Shown in pieces: positions 51,733 to 59,229 of a DNA stretch of 64,000 bases. The position numbers were made by a program, and so were the translations under genes. The stretch's first letter is position 1; each line of letters starts with the position of its first letter. The stretch lies in contig JBBDRZ010000007.1 of assembly GCA_040905185.1 (NCBI GenBank), positions 310,001 through 374,000 of the forward strand, read 5' to 3'. The DNA comes from DASTEQ01 sp040905185. GTDB lineage: Bacteria; Chloroflexota; Limnocylindria; QHBO01. Under the pieces are notes generated by a model. The model worked only from the letters and a program-made list of their open reading frames with translations, was not told where the DNA came from and did not search any database.

Positions 51733-52665
51733 ATGACCCGGGTCGTGCTGCTGTCCGGGGGGACCGGTGGGGCGAAATTGGCGCACGGCTTCCAGCAGGT
51801 GCTGCCCGCCGGCGCGCTCGACGTCATCGTCAACGTGGGCGACGACCTGGAGCTGTTCGGCCTCCACGTCAGCCCCGACCTGGACAGCGTCCTCTACACC
51901 CTGGCCGGCCTGGTCGACCCGGTGCGCGGCTGGGGGGTGGCCGGTGACACCGACCGGGCCCTCACCATGCTGGAGCGGTACGGCGAGGAGACCTGGTTCT
52001 GGATCGGCGACGCCGATCTCGGGACCCTGGTCCGCCGCACGGCGCAGCTCCGTCGGGGTGCCTCCCTGACCCAGGTCACCGCCGACATGGCGGCCGCGCT
52101 GGGCATCCCGAGCCACGTGCTGCCCCCCACCGACGATCGGCTTCGCACGCGGGTCCTGACCGATGACGGGGACCTGGAGTTCCAGCGCTATTTCGTCGAG
52201 CGCGGCCAGCGCGACGAGGTGCGCGGGATCAGCTTCGAAGGGGCGGCCGAGGCCCGTCCGACGGCTGCCGTGCTCGAGGCGCTGCGGAACGCGGAGCTGG
52301 TGGTCATCGGCCCCTCGAACCCCATCGTGAGCATCGAGCCCACCCTGGCCATCCCCGGGCTGCGCGAAGCGGTGGCCACGGCCGCCGGTCGCAAGATCGG
52401 CGTCAGTCCCATCGTGGCCGGCCGAGCGCTCAAGGGCCCCACCGACCGCATGCTGGCGTCGCTGGGCCACGAGGTCAGCGCGCTGGGTGTCGCACGTCTG
52501 TACTCGGGACTGCTCGACCAGTATGTCCTTGACGAGGCCGATGCCGAGCTGGCGCCCGGGGTGGCAGGCCTGGGCATGCAGCCCCTGGTGGCGCCGACGG
52601 TGATGAAGACCGACGCCGACCGAGCCGCGCTGGCCCGGTTCCTGATCGACGCCGCGTCGGGCTAA
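51733..52665 (+). CDS. cofD: 2-phospho-L-lactate (phosphoenolpyruvate) transferase
   Basis: A 310-aa enzyme that joins the activated phospholactyl or phosphoenolpyruvyl group to 7,8-didemethyl-8-hydroxy-5-deazariboflavin (Fo). The N-terminal loop LLSGGTGGAKLAHGFQQ, DVIVNVGDDLELFGLHVSPD, the VAGDTDRALTMLERYG segment and GPSNPIVSIEPTLAIPGLRE are signatures of CofD/FbiA. Length normal. It is the first gene of cofD-cofC-cofE, read in the same direction with short spacings. Confidence 0.96.
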   Translation: MTRVVLLSGGTGGAKLAHGFQQVLPAGALDVIVNVGDDLELFGLHVSPDLDSVLYTLAGLVDPVRGWGVAGDTDRALTMLERYGEETWFWIGDADLGTLVRRTAQLRRGASLTQVTADMAAALGIPSHVLPPTDDRLRTRVLTDDGDLEFQRYFVERGQRDEVRGISFEGAAEARPTAAVLEALRNAELVVIGPSNPIVSIEPTLAIPGLREAVATAAGRKIGVSPIVAGRALKGPTDRMLASLGHEVSALGVARLYSGLLDQYVLDEADAELAPGVAGLGMQPLVAPTVMKTDADRAALARFLIDAASG

Positions 52666-52674
52666 CCTGCCCGC

Positions 52675-53274
52675 GTGTCAACTCGGATCATCGTTCCGCA
52701 CCGGGGCCTGGAGCGGGCCAAGACGCGGCTGGCCGGGGTCCTGGATCCGGCTGAGCGCGCGGCGCTGGCCGAGTGGCTCCTGCGCCACGTCCTGGACGCG
52801 GCGGTGGCGACGGAACACGAAGTCGTGGTCATCTCCCCTGACGCGAGCCTGGAACCGTTGGCGAAGGCCGCGGGCGCCCAGCTGGCCGTCCAGCACGGGC
52901 TGGGACTGAACGCCGGACTGGCGCAGGCCCGGGACGAGGCCCTCCGGGACGGTGTAGAGGTGCTGGCCGTGCTCCACGGCGACCTGCCGGACCTGGCCCC
53001 GGCTGACGTCATCGCCCTGCTGGCCGCGGTCAGCGTTCGGGGACCGTCGGTGGCCATTGCGCCGGACGCGGCCGGGCGCGGGACCAACGGCCTGGCCCTG
53101 GCGCCCCCGGACGCGATCGGCTTCCAGTTCGGTCGCGACAGCTTCGCGGCCCATCGGGCGGCGGCGAAACGATCCGGGGCGCGGCTCAGCGTGGTGGAGC
53201 GGCCGGGCCTGGCGTTCGACGTCGACACGCCGCAGGACCTGGCGGCCTGGCTGACGAGGGGTCACGCCGCGTGA
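52675..53274 (+). CDS. cofC: 2-phospho-L-lactate/phosphoenolpyruvate guanylyltransferase
   Basis: A 199-aa nucleotidyltransferase that activates 2-phospholactate or PEP with GTP for CofD. The nucleotide loop is RIIVPHRGLERAKTRLAGVL, and VLHGDLPDLAPADVIALL carries the metal-binding Asp. LAIAPDAAGRGTNGLALAPP-like residues (VAIAPDAAGRGTNGLAL) match the family. The GTG start at 52675 follows the cofD stop by 9 nt, and its end overlaps cofE by four bases. Confidence 0.93.
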   Translation: MSTRIIVPHRGLERAKTRLAGVLDPAERAALAEWLLRHVLDAAVATEHEVVVISPDASLEPLAKAAGAQLAVQHGLGLNAGLAQARDEALRDGVEVLAVLHGDLPDLAPADVIALLAAVSVRGPSVAIAPDAAGRGTNGLALAPPDAIGFQFGRDSFAAHRAAAKRSGARLSVVERPGLAFDVDTPQDLAAWLTRGHAA

Positions 53275-54035
53275 TCCAGATCATTCCCCTCGACGGCATC
53301 CCGGAGGTGTCGCCCGGGGATGACCTGGGGTCGCTCATCGCGGCGGCGCTGGGCGCCGCCGGCATCGGCCTGTCCGACGACTACGTGCTGGTGGTGACCC
53401 AGAAGATCATTTCCAAGGCCGAGGGGCGAGTGGTGGACCTGGCATTGGTGCAGCCGTCGGCCCGGGCGGTCGAATGGGGGGAGCGGTGGGGCAAAGACCC
53501 GCGCCAGGTGGAGCTCGTGCTACGTGAGAGCGCCGAGATCGTGCGCATGGCCGAGGGCGGGCTGATCATCAGCCGCACCCGCCACGGCCTGGTGTGCGCC
53601 AACGCGGGGGTGGACCTTTCGAACACGGGGCGCGGGGGCGCTGAGCGGGCCACGCTCCTGCCCGAAGATCCGGACCGTTCGGCGCGGCTGATCCGTGAGC
53701 GGCTGGGCGAGCTGGCCGGGGCGCAGCCGGCGGTGCTTATCTCGGACTCGTTTGGGCGGCCGTGGCGGGACGGGATCACCGACGTGGCTATCGGGGCGGC
53801 CGGGATCGACGTCCTGGCCGACCTGCGGGGCACGGCAGATGCCGATGGGCGTCAGCTCCACGCTACGGTGGTGGCGGTGGCCGACGAGCTGGCGGCGGCG
53901 GCCGAGCTGGCGGCCGGCAAATCGTCCGGCCGGCCGGTGGTCTTGGTCCGCGGCTACCCGTACACCAGGCCGGTCGGGGAGGACCGCGGCGCCCAGCCCT
54001 TGATCATGGACCGGGCGAGGGATCTGTTCCCCTAG
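53271..54035 (+). CDS. cofE: Coenzyme F420:gamma-glutamyl ligase
   Basis: A 254-aa ligase that adds glutamates to F420-0. The N-terminal PLDGIPEVSPGDDLG, VVTQKIISKAEGRVVDL, the GTP/metal region RTRHGLVCANAGVDLSN, SDSFGRPWRDGITDVAIGAA and VVLVRGYPYT are diagnostic. It is the stand-alone form: unlike actinobacterial FbiB there is no C-terminal FMN-dependent dehydro-F420 reductase domain, so a separate reductase would be needed if the phosphoenolpyruvate route is used. GTG start at 53271. Confidence 0.95.
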   Translation: MIQIIPLDGIPEVSPGDDLGSLIAAALGAAGIGLSDDYVLVVTQKIISKAEGRVVDLALVQPSARAVEWGERWGKDPRQVELVLRESAEIVRMAEGGLIISRTRHGLVCANAGVDLSNTGRGGAERATLLPEDPDRSARLIRERLGELAGAQPAVLISDSFGRPWRDGITDVAIGAAGIDVLADLRGTADADGRQLHATVVAVADELAAAAELAAGKSSGRPVVLVRGYPYTRPVGEDRGAQPLIMDRARDLFP

Positions 54036-54085
54036 GTCGCGCCGAGGTTACCCGGCCTGACCATGCCCCCAGCATTTGTCTCGAT

Positions 54086-54172
54086 GTTCACCTCATGTAC
54101 GCATCGGCCAAATTTGACCTGTCGGCGACCCTCGGGGAGGTCAAATCGGCCGTTCATGTACGTTGAGTGAAC
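54086..54172. repeat. Intergenic inverted-repeat element, copy D (compact hairpin)
   Basis: Two 35-nt arms, 54086-54120 and 54138-54172, are near-complete inverted copies. Both outer ends read GTTCAC and both inner ends ATTTGACCT, with GTAC and CGGCC between. They enclose a 17-nt loop, so this copy can fold into one long hairpin. It lies between convergent cofE and the SnoaL-like gene. A further GGTACACC at 54229-54236 resembles a half-site. Confidence 0.65.
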
Positions 54173-54299
54173 AAGAGAGGCAGATTCGGGGCATCCGGCC
54201 CCTGGATCGGCCGGAGCGCTGGCCGTTCGGTACACCTGGTGAACAAATGCTCCTGGACCGTCGCCTCCCAGGCTAGCCGTGATTCACGAACTACGTTGA

Positions 54300-54638
54300 C
54301 TACTGGGCCGGTTGGAGGAAGAGCGAGACGATCTCGCCGTTCTCGACCCGGAAGTTGGCCTCCACGTGGAGCGGCTGGATGCCGGGGCGGATGACCGTCA
54401 CGTCGGCGATCAGGGACGCGCCCATGTTGCGGCTGTCGTTGACGTACATCCGGAAGCCATCGCCGGCTCGGATGAACCAGCCGCCCACCCGGTCGCGGCC
54501 GCGCAGGTTGGTCCGCTCGTCCGAGCCGGGTGTTGAGATGCCCATCACGGCGAACTCCGAGAACAGGTCGACCGCGCGCTCGCGCTGATCGTCGTTGATG
54601 AGCTCCAGAAACAGGTCGATGGTCTCGGTGGCGCCCAT
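54300..54638 (-). CDS. SnoaL-like (NTF2-fold) protein
   Basis: A 112-aa protein with an N-terminal helix (TIDLFLELINDDQRERAVDL), a strand-rich cone (RFNFR-type segments such as FRMYVNDSRNMGASLIADVT) and a closing VENGEIVSLFLQPAQ, consistent with the NTF2-like fold. Members are isomerases, hydrolases or ligand-binding subunits; no catalytic pair is evident. The ATG at 54638 is 26 nt from the divergent hom gene. Confidence 0.75.
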   Translation of the reverse strand: MGATETIDLFLELINDDQRERAVDLFSEFAVMGISTPGSDERTNLRGRDRVGGWFIRAGDGFRMYVNDSRNMGASLIADVTVIRPGIQPLHVEANFRVENGEIVSLFLQPAQ

Positions 54639-54651
54639 GGCCCGCGAAGGA

Positions 54652-54657
54652 TACCGT
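54652..54657 (+). promoter_or_regulatory. -10 box of hom (leaderless)
   Basis: TACCGT, 7 nt before the ATG at 54665. Confidence 0.5.
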
Positions 54658-54664
54658 GGGGTCG

Positions 54665-55591
54665 ATGGAACCGCTTCGCATCGGGCTGGTGGGCTGGGGG
54701 ACCGTGGGATCGGCGCTCGGCGCGCTGGTGGAACGCGGTCCGTTGCCGCTGCGGCTGGCCTGGGTGGCGGTCCGCGAGCCTCGCCGCGAGCGCGGTATGG
54801 CACTTCCTGAGGGCGTGCCCGTGGGCGGGGAGCCGGGCCCGCTCGACGAGATCGACGCGCTGGTGGAGCTGGCCGGCAGCGTGTCCCAACCGCGTCGCTG
54901 GGCCGAGGCGGCGCTGTCCGCGGGACTGCCCTACGTGACGGCCAACAAAGCGCTCCTCGCCGCGCACGGTGGGGAGCTGGCCGAGCTTGCCGCCCGCCAC
55001 GGCGGGGCGCTGCTGGCATCGGCTTCGGTTGGGGGTGGAACGCCGATGCTGGAGGTCACCGAGCACCTGGCTGCCTCTGGCCGGGTCCGGCGTCTGCGCG
55101 GCCTGCTGAACGCTACCACCACGTTCATCCTGGCGGGGATGGGCGAGGGCCAGTCGTACGACGACGCCCTGGCCGCGGCCCAGGAGGCAGGCTATGCCGA
55201 GGCCGATCCGTCGCTGGACGTGGACGGGCGCGACGCGGCCCAGAAGCTCGCCCTGCTGGCCTGGGTGGCGTGGGGTCGCTGGCGCTCGGAGGGGGAGGTG
55301 CGCCGGACCGGAATCGTGGGCTGGTCGGTGGCACCCGGCGAGGTGGTGCGGCTGGTAGCCGAGGCCACGTCCGACGAGCTGTCGGTCGGGCCGGTCGCGC
55401 TGGATCCCGGTTCGCCACTGGCCGGGCCACGGGGCGTGGAATGCCTGCTCGAGATCGAGCTCGAGGGGGCGGAGAGGATCACCATTCGCGGGCCCGGGGC
55501 GGGCCCCGTCTCGGCGGGAGCGGTGTACGCCGACCTTGCGCGCCTGGCACGCGGGGAGCGGCCGATCCTCGGAGGCTGGCCCCGTGCCTGA
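54665..55591 (+). CDS. hom: Homoserine dehydrogenase
   Basis: A 308-aa NAD(P)-dependent enzyme converting aspartate semialdehyde to homoserine. N-terminal fold IGLVGWGTVGSALGALVERG, TANKALLAAHGGELAELA, ASASVGGGTPMLEV, then the signature LRGLLNATTTFILAGMGEGQ and AEADPSLDVDGRDAAQKLAL with catalytic Lys/Asp. It lacks a C-terminal ACT domain, so threonine feedback through that domain is not expected. The asd gene overlaps its end by 8 nt. Confidence 0.95.
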   Translation: MEPLRIGLVGWGTVGSALGALVERGPLPLRLAWVAVREPRRERGMALPEGVPVGGEPGPLDEIDALVELAGSVSQPRRWAEAALSAGLPYVTANKALLAAHGGELAELAARHGGALLASASVGGGTPMLEVTEHLAASGRVRRLRGLLNATTTFILAGMGEGQSYDDALAAAQEAGYAEADPSLDVDGRDAAQKLALLAWVAWGRWRSEGEVRRTGIVGWSVAPGEVVRLVAEATSDELSVGPVALDPGSPLAGPRGVECLLEIELEGAERITIRGPGAGPVSAGAVYADLARLARGERPILGGWPRA

Positions 55592-56612
55592 CTGGCCGGT
55601 GGTGGGCGTCGCCGGGGCCCGCGGGCTGGTTGGCGGCGTGTTCCTCTCGATCCTGGCCGATGCCGGCCTGCCGGCCGGCTCGCTGCGTGCCTTCGGCACC
55701 GAGGAGGGGCGAGTCGATTACCTCGGCGCTCAGGTCCCGGTTCGAGTCCTCGACCCCGATGCCGCTGCTGAGCTCGACGTCCTGTTCCTGGCCACCGATG
55801 GCGATGTATCGCGGCAGCTGGTGGAGGGTCCGGCGCGCAGAGTGCCGCTCATCATCGACAACTCGAGCGCGTATCGGCTCGATCCGGACGTCCCGCTGGT
55901 CGTCCCCGAGGCCAACGCCGGCGTCCTGGCCGGATACAACGGGCACCTTGTGGCGAATCCCAATTGCACGACCGCGGCGGCGGTGGTCGCGCTGGCCCCG
56001 ATCCGCGACCTGGCCGGGCTGGAGAGCGTCGACCTGGCGTCGTACCAGGCGGTGAGTGGGGCCGGACGAGCGGGCTTGGATGCCTTCGTCACCGAGCGCG
56101 CGGGCGATGGCCGCGCTGCGGCGCCCGATTCGCCGTTCCATGGGCGGATCGCCGACTCGGTGGTCCCGCAGATCGACCGCCTCGACCCGGACGGCTGGAG
56201 CGGGGAGGAACGCAAGGTAACTGCCGAGCTGCGCAAGATCCTCGACCTGCCCGAGCTGGACGTGGCCGCCACCACGGTCCGCGTCGCGGTCCACACCGGC
56301 CACTCGGTCGCGCTCCATTTCCGGACCGCGCGTCCCACCAACGTGAACGAGCTGGAGGAGGCGCTCCGCCACGCGCCCGGAGTCGAGTACCGGGCCGCCG
56401 ATGGCTCTGAGCGCCACCCCATGCCGCTCGACGTGGAGGGGCGCGACCCGGTGCTGGTGGGGCGTCTGCGGGCCATTCCGGGCCGCGAACGGGGCTTTGC
56501 GATGTTCCTGGCCAGCGACAACCTGCGCAAGGGCGCGGCATTGAACGCCATCCAGGTCGCCGCGGCCGTCGACCCGGCCCGTTTCGGCCGATTGCTCCCG
56601 CCACCCCGATGA
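55584..56612 (+). CDS. asd: Aspartate-semialdehyde dehydrogenase
   Basis: A 342-aa enzyme giving aspartate semialdehyde for lysine, methionine and threonine. NADP loop VGVAGARGLVGGVFLSIL, the catalytic C128 in VANPNCTTAAAVVALAPI, YQAVSGAGRAGLDAF, and the substrate-binding RVAVHTGHSVALHF. I chose GTG 55584, with GGAGG about 9 nt upstream, overlapping hom by 8 nt. The hom-asd pair supplies precursors to thrB and thrC at the other end of the window. Confidence 0.94.
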   Translation: MPDWPVVGVAGARGLVGGVFLSILADAGLPAGSLRAFGTEEGRVDYLGAQVPVRVLDPDAAAELDVLFLATDGDVSRQLVEGPARRVPLIIDNSSAYRLDPDVPLVVPEANAGVLAGYNGHLVANPNCTTAAAVVALAPIRDLAGLESVDLASYQAVSGAGRAGLDAFVTERAGDGRAAAPDSPFHGRIADSVVPQIDRLDPDGWSGEERKVTAELRKILDLPELDVAATTVRVAVHTGHSVALHFRTARPTNVNELEEALRHAPGVEYRAADGSERHPMPLDVEGRDPVLVGRLRAIPGRERGFAMFLASDNLRKGAALNAIQVAAAVDPARFGRLLPPPR

Positions 56613-57418
56613 GTCGGCGGCGGTTCATGGTGGCGGCCCTGGCCGTCGTTCTGGTCATCGGCGCCGCGGCCATCGGCTATGCGCTGGCCGTTTCCTCTCG
56701 CGGTCCGACCGCCACGCCCAGCCCGTCTCCGACCTCGCCCGCAGGATTCTCGTGCGTGGTCAGCGTCTCGCCCGCCACGATCGTGGTGAACCCTGACACG
56801 GGTCTTGCGGAGGACGCGGTGCTGTTCCTGGCCGGCACCGGCTTCCCGGGGAGCTCGGGCGTGACCCTCGTCCTCACCGGCACGGCCGTCGACTTCGTCA
56901 GCGATCCCTCAGGGAGCTTCACGTACACCCTCGCTCCCGTCCCGGGCGACACCTATCCGGCCCCGCCCGACCTCGAGCGCGGGTCATTGACCTGGACCGT
57001 CATCGGCTGGGACGCAGCCGAAGCACCCGGGGATTTCGGGAGCCTGCCGCCGCGGGCGTGCGAGACCGAGGTGCAGGTCAGCATCGAGCTCACCCACGAC
57101 CCCAGCCCCACCCCACCCACCGACCTGTCGGCGGGGGGCTACGCGGAGGTGATCGCCGACGGCGTCCGGGTCAGGATCGCGCCCTCGCCGACCGCCACCG
57201 TCATCGGCGCGCTGTTCTCGGGCGACGTGGTGCGCATCCTGGCGCCCGCCCAGGTGGCCGAGGGCTATGCCTGGTATCGGGTCGAGACGGTGGTCATCCA
57301 GAGCGGGAACCCGATGACCGGGTACGTGGCGGCCGGCGTCGAGGGCCAGCCGTTCCTGCGGCCCACCACCGCGCCACCGCCGCCCACCCCCACCCCGCTG
57401 CCATCGGCCTCGCCCTAG
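56609..57418 (+). CDS. Membrane-anchored surface protein with SH3b domain
   Basis: A 269-aa protein with an N-terminal anchor or signal (MVAALAVVLVIGAAAIGYAL). A beta-rich domain follows (about 45-165, with a Cys pair: one at SCVV, one at RACETEV) and then a bacterial SH3-like domain (180-255, ADGVRVRIAPSPTATVIGAL and VVRILAPAQVAEGYAWYRVE). The C-terminal tail is Pro/Thr-rich. SH3b domains usually bind the cell wall. Its ATG overlaps the asd stop by four bases (ATGA), an odd partner for amino-acid biosynthesis genes. Confidence 0.8.
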   Translation: MSRRRFMVAALAVVLVIGAAAIGYALAVSSRGPTATPSPSPTSPAGFSCVVSVSPATIVVNPDTGLAEDAVLFLAGTGFPGSSGVTLVLTGTAVDFVSDPSGSFTYTLAPVPGDTYPAPPDLERGSLTWTVIGWDAAEAPGDFGSLPPRACETEVQVSIELTHDPSPTPPTDLSAGGYAEVIADGVRVRIAPSPTATVIGALFSGDVVRILAPAQVAEGYAWYRVETVVIQSGNPMTGYVAAGVEGQPFLRPTTAPPPPTPTPLPSASP

Positions 57419-58986
57419 CGGGGGTACTCCACGAAGTCGTACACGTGGTCGTAGTCGGGGGACAGATATGTCACGTCGGGCAGGATCTCGAGATGGGCGC
57501 CGAAGTAGGCGTTGAACAGGATTCGGAACGCGTTCACCGGACTGGTCCGGTCGGAGAAGCCCTCAGCCTCCAGGTCGACGCCCGGCATCCGGTAGGCGTT
57601 GAGGATGCCGAACTTCCACGCGATGTCGGCATCGGATGCCTCCAGCCACTGGAAGTCCTCCTGGTCGGCGCGGAAGCCGGGCGGCCAGGGGCCCTCGTCC
57701 GCGGCGAGGATGATGACCGGATCCGGTTGGCCCGGCTCCACGTCGAGGATCGTGTCGATCACGTCCAACGTTCGGCGGTTGGCGTACTCCAGCTGGATGA
57801 CGTACTCCTCCTCGTCGCCCCGCTCCTTGGTCTGGGTGGCCGTCGGCATCGACCCGTCGGGGTTGAACACGTACGGCGAGTGGGGGATCGCCAGGTGGGC
57901 GAAGGTGAACGTCGGCCCCGCCCGATCGGCAGCCCGCTCGATGGCGTCGAACCCGTGCAGGATGTGGCGCCGGGCGAGCTCGGGGTAGGAGATCGACTCC
58001 GGATCTCCCTCGTCCGGTGAGGCGGTCGCCTCCGGCGACAGGGCCAGCAACATGGTCGTGGCGGACAGGATGGCGCTGAACTGGCTGAACTGGGTGTACC
58101 GATCGACGACGTCAGCGTCCACGTTCTTGGAGCTGGGCTCCCACCAGTTGCCGATGTGCACGTACTCGTAGCCCAGCTTCTTCAGGGCGGCTGGAGCGGC
58201 GAGCCGATGCTGGAGCGCGGCGTGGATGGGCCCGAAGGTGTGCGGCGTGGCCTGGTTGTACTGATCCGGGACGAGGTAGTCCATGCTCAAGGTGCTGACC
58301 ACCGAAAGGGAGGTCTTCAAGTAGTTGGCCCACGAGTCGTGTGCGATGGTGAACCCGCGGTCCTCGAGGGCCTCGATGAATGGGCCGTTGTCGAAGTTGT
58401 ACACGTCGCGCAACGTCTCCTCCCCGGCGTAGCGGTCGAGGATGATGTAGTAGATGTCGGGCCGGCCCGCCCCGCCAACGCTGACCGTGGGGATCTCCCC
58501 GGTGGTGTCGGGGAACAGGCGGGTGCTGACCACGTATTCGCCGATCCGGAACACGTTGAACAAGACCAAGAGCACGGTCGCGATGTTGAGGACCTGGGTG
58601 GCCGGGCCCACCCAGCGCCCGCCACGCCACGCCAGCTGCAGCAAGGCGGCGGCGATCGCGACCCAGAGCGCGGCCAGTAGCCATCGCTGAACCAGAAACT
58701 CGTCGACAAGGTTCCAGACGTGCCCGAACGAGAAGAACAGGCCCAGCAGGGCGCTCGTCATGAGGCCCGCCCGGGCCCAATCACGCCGGAACCCGACGCA
58801 CAGCAGGAGCAGTACCGCGGCGCCGAGCAGGGTGATCCCGAGCGGCATCCACAGCGGCTCCAGGGTCACCTGCTGGTCCGCGTTCTCCGCAAACAGGAAG
58901 AGAACCGGGTACGCGGCGATCAACAGGGCGTGCCAGGGCCAGTTCCACCGGGCGCTTGCGCCGGTGATTGGGGCTCGGGTTAACAT
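57415..58986 (-). CDS. Membrane sulfatase / alkaline-phosphatase-superfamily protein
   Basis: A 523-aa protein. The first 160 residues contain about five membrane helices, and the rest is an extracellular hydrolase-like domain with RPDIYYIILDRYAGEETL (metal Asp region), SLSVVSTLSMDYL at the nucleophile position, FTFAHLAIPHSPYVFNPDG and VIILAADEGPWPPGF. The general layout resembles LTA-synthase-like and phosphoethanolamine-transferase-like proteins that modify surface polymers. The nucleophile context differs from classical CxPxR sulfatases, so the exact reaction is open. The start is 7 nt after TAGTGT (leaderless). Confidence 0.8.
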   Translation of the reverse strand: MLTRAPITGASARWNWPWHALLIAAYPVLFLFAENADQQVTLEPLWMPLGITLLGAAVLLLLCVGFRRDWARAGLMTSALLGLFFSFGHVWNLVDEFLVQRWLLAALWVAIAAALLQLAWRGGRWVGPATQVLNIATVLLVLFNVFRIGEYVVSTRLFPDTTGEIPTVSVGGAGRPDIYYIILDRYAGEETLRDVYNFDNGPFIEALEDRGFTIAHDSWANYLKTSLSVVSTLSMDYLVPDQYNQATPHTFGPIHAALQHRLAAPAALKKLGYEYVHIGNWWEPSSKNVDADVVDRYTQFSQFSAILSATTMLLALSPEATASPDEGDPESISYPELARRHILHGFDAIERAADRAGPTFTFAHLAIPHSPYVFNPDGSMPTATQTKERGDEEEYVIQLEYANRRTLDVIDTILDVEPGQPDPVIILAADEGPWPPGFRADQEDFQWLEASDADIAWKFGILNAYRMPGVDLEAEGFSDRTSPVNAFRILFNAYFGAHLEILPDVTYLSPDYDHVYDFVEYPR

Positions 58987-58993
58987 GATTGAA

Positions 58994-58999
58994 ACACTA
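58994..58999 (-). promoter_or_regulatory. -10 box of the sulfatase-like gene (leaderless)
   Basis: TAGTGT on the minus strand, 7 nt before the ATG at 58986. Confidence 0.5.
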
Positions 59000-59025
59000 G
59001 CCGCAGCGAGGCATCCTCATAGCCA

Positions 59026-59223
59026 ATGCCACCCATCGGGTACATCGACCCCGGGTCGGGCAGCCTGCTCCTGCAGGCCCTGCTGGCCGCCATCTTGGCC
59101 TTCCCGTTTGTCTTCCGGCGCACGATCGGCGGATTCTGGCATCGGTTGCGAGGTGAGCGTGTGGACGAGCCGGTGCCTTCCGAGGTCCGCTCGTCTGACG
59201 GGCCAAATCCCGGCCACAGCTGA
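59026..59223 (+). CDS. Small PGSGS-type membrane protein
   Basis: A 65-aa protein beginning MPPIGYIDPGSGSLLLQALL, with one hydrophobic helix (LLAAILAFPFVFRRTIGGFW) and a basic, polar tail. Proteins with the YIDPGSGS...LL start are common small partners of sulfatase and glycan-methylation genes; function unknown. It is divergent from the sulfatase-like gene and ends 6 nt before the methyltransferase gene. Confidence 0.7.
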   Translation: MPPIGYIDPGSGSLLLQALLAAILAFPFVFRRTIGGFWHRLRGERVDEPVPSEVRSSDGPNPGHS

Positions 59224-59229
59224 CAGCCG

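Noticed and set aside
54086..54172. Reading copy D as an ordinary Rho-independent terminator of cofE
   Set aside because: The arms are longer and share sequence with four other intergenic elements, some of which lie between genes in the same direction where termination is not obvious; a terminator role is possible but does not explain the family.
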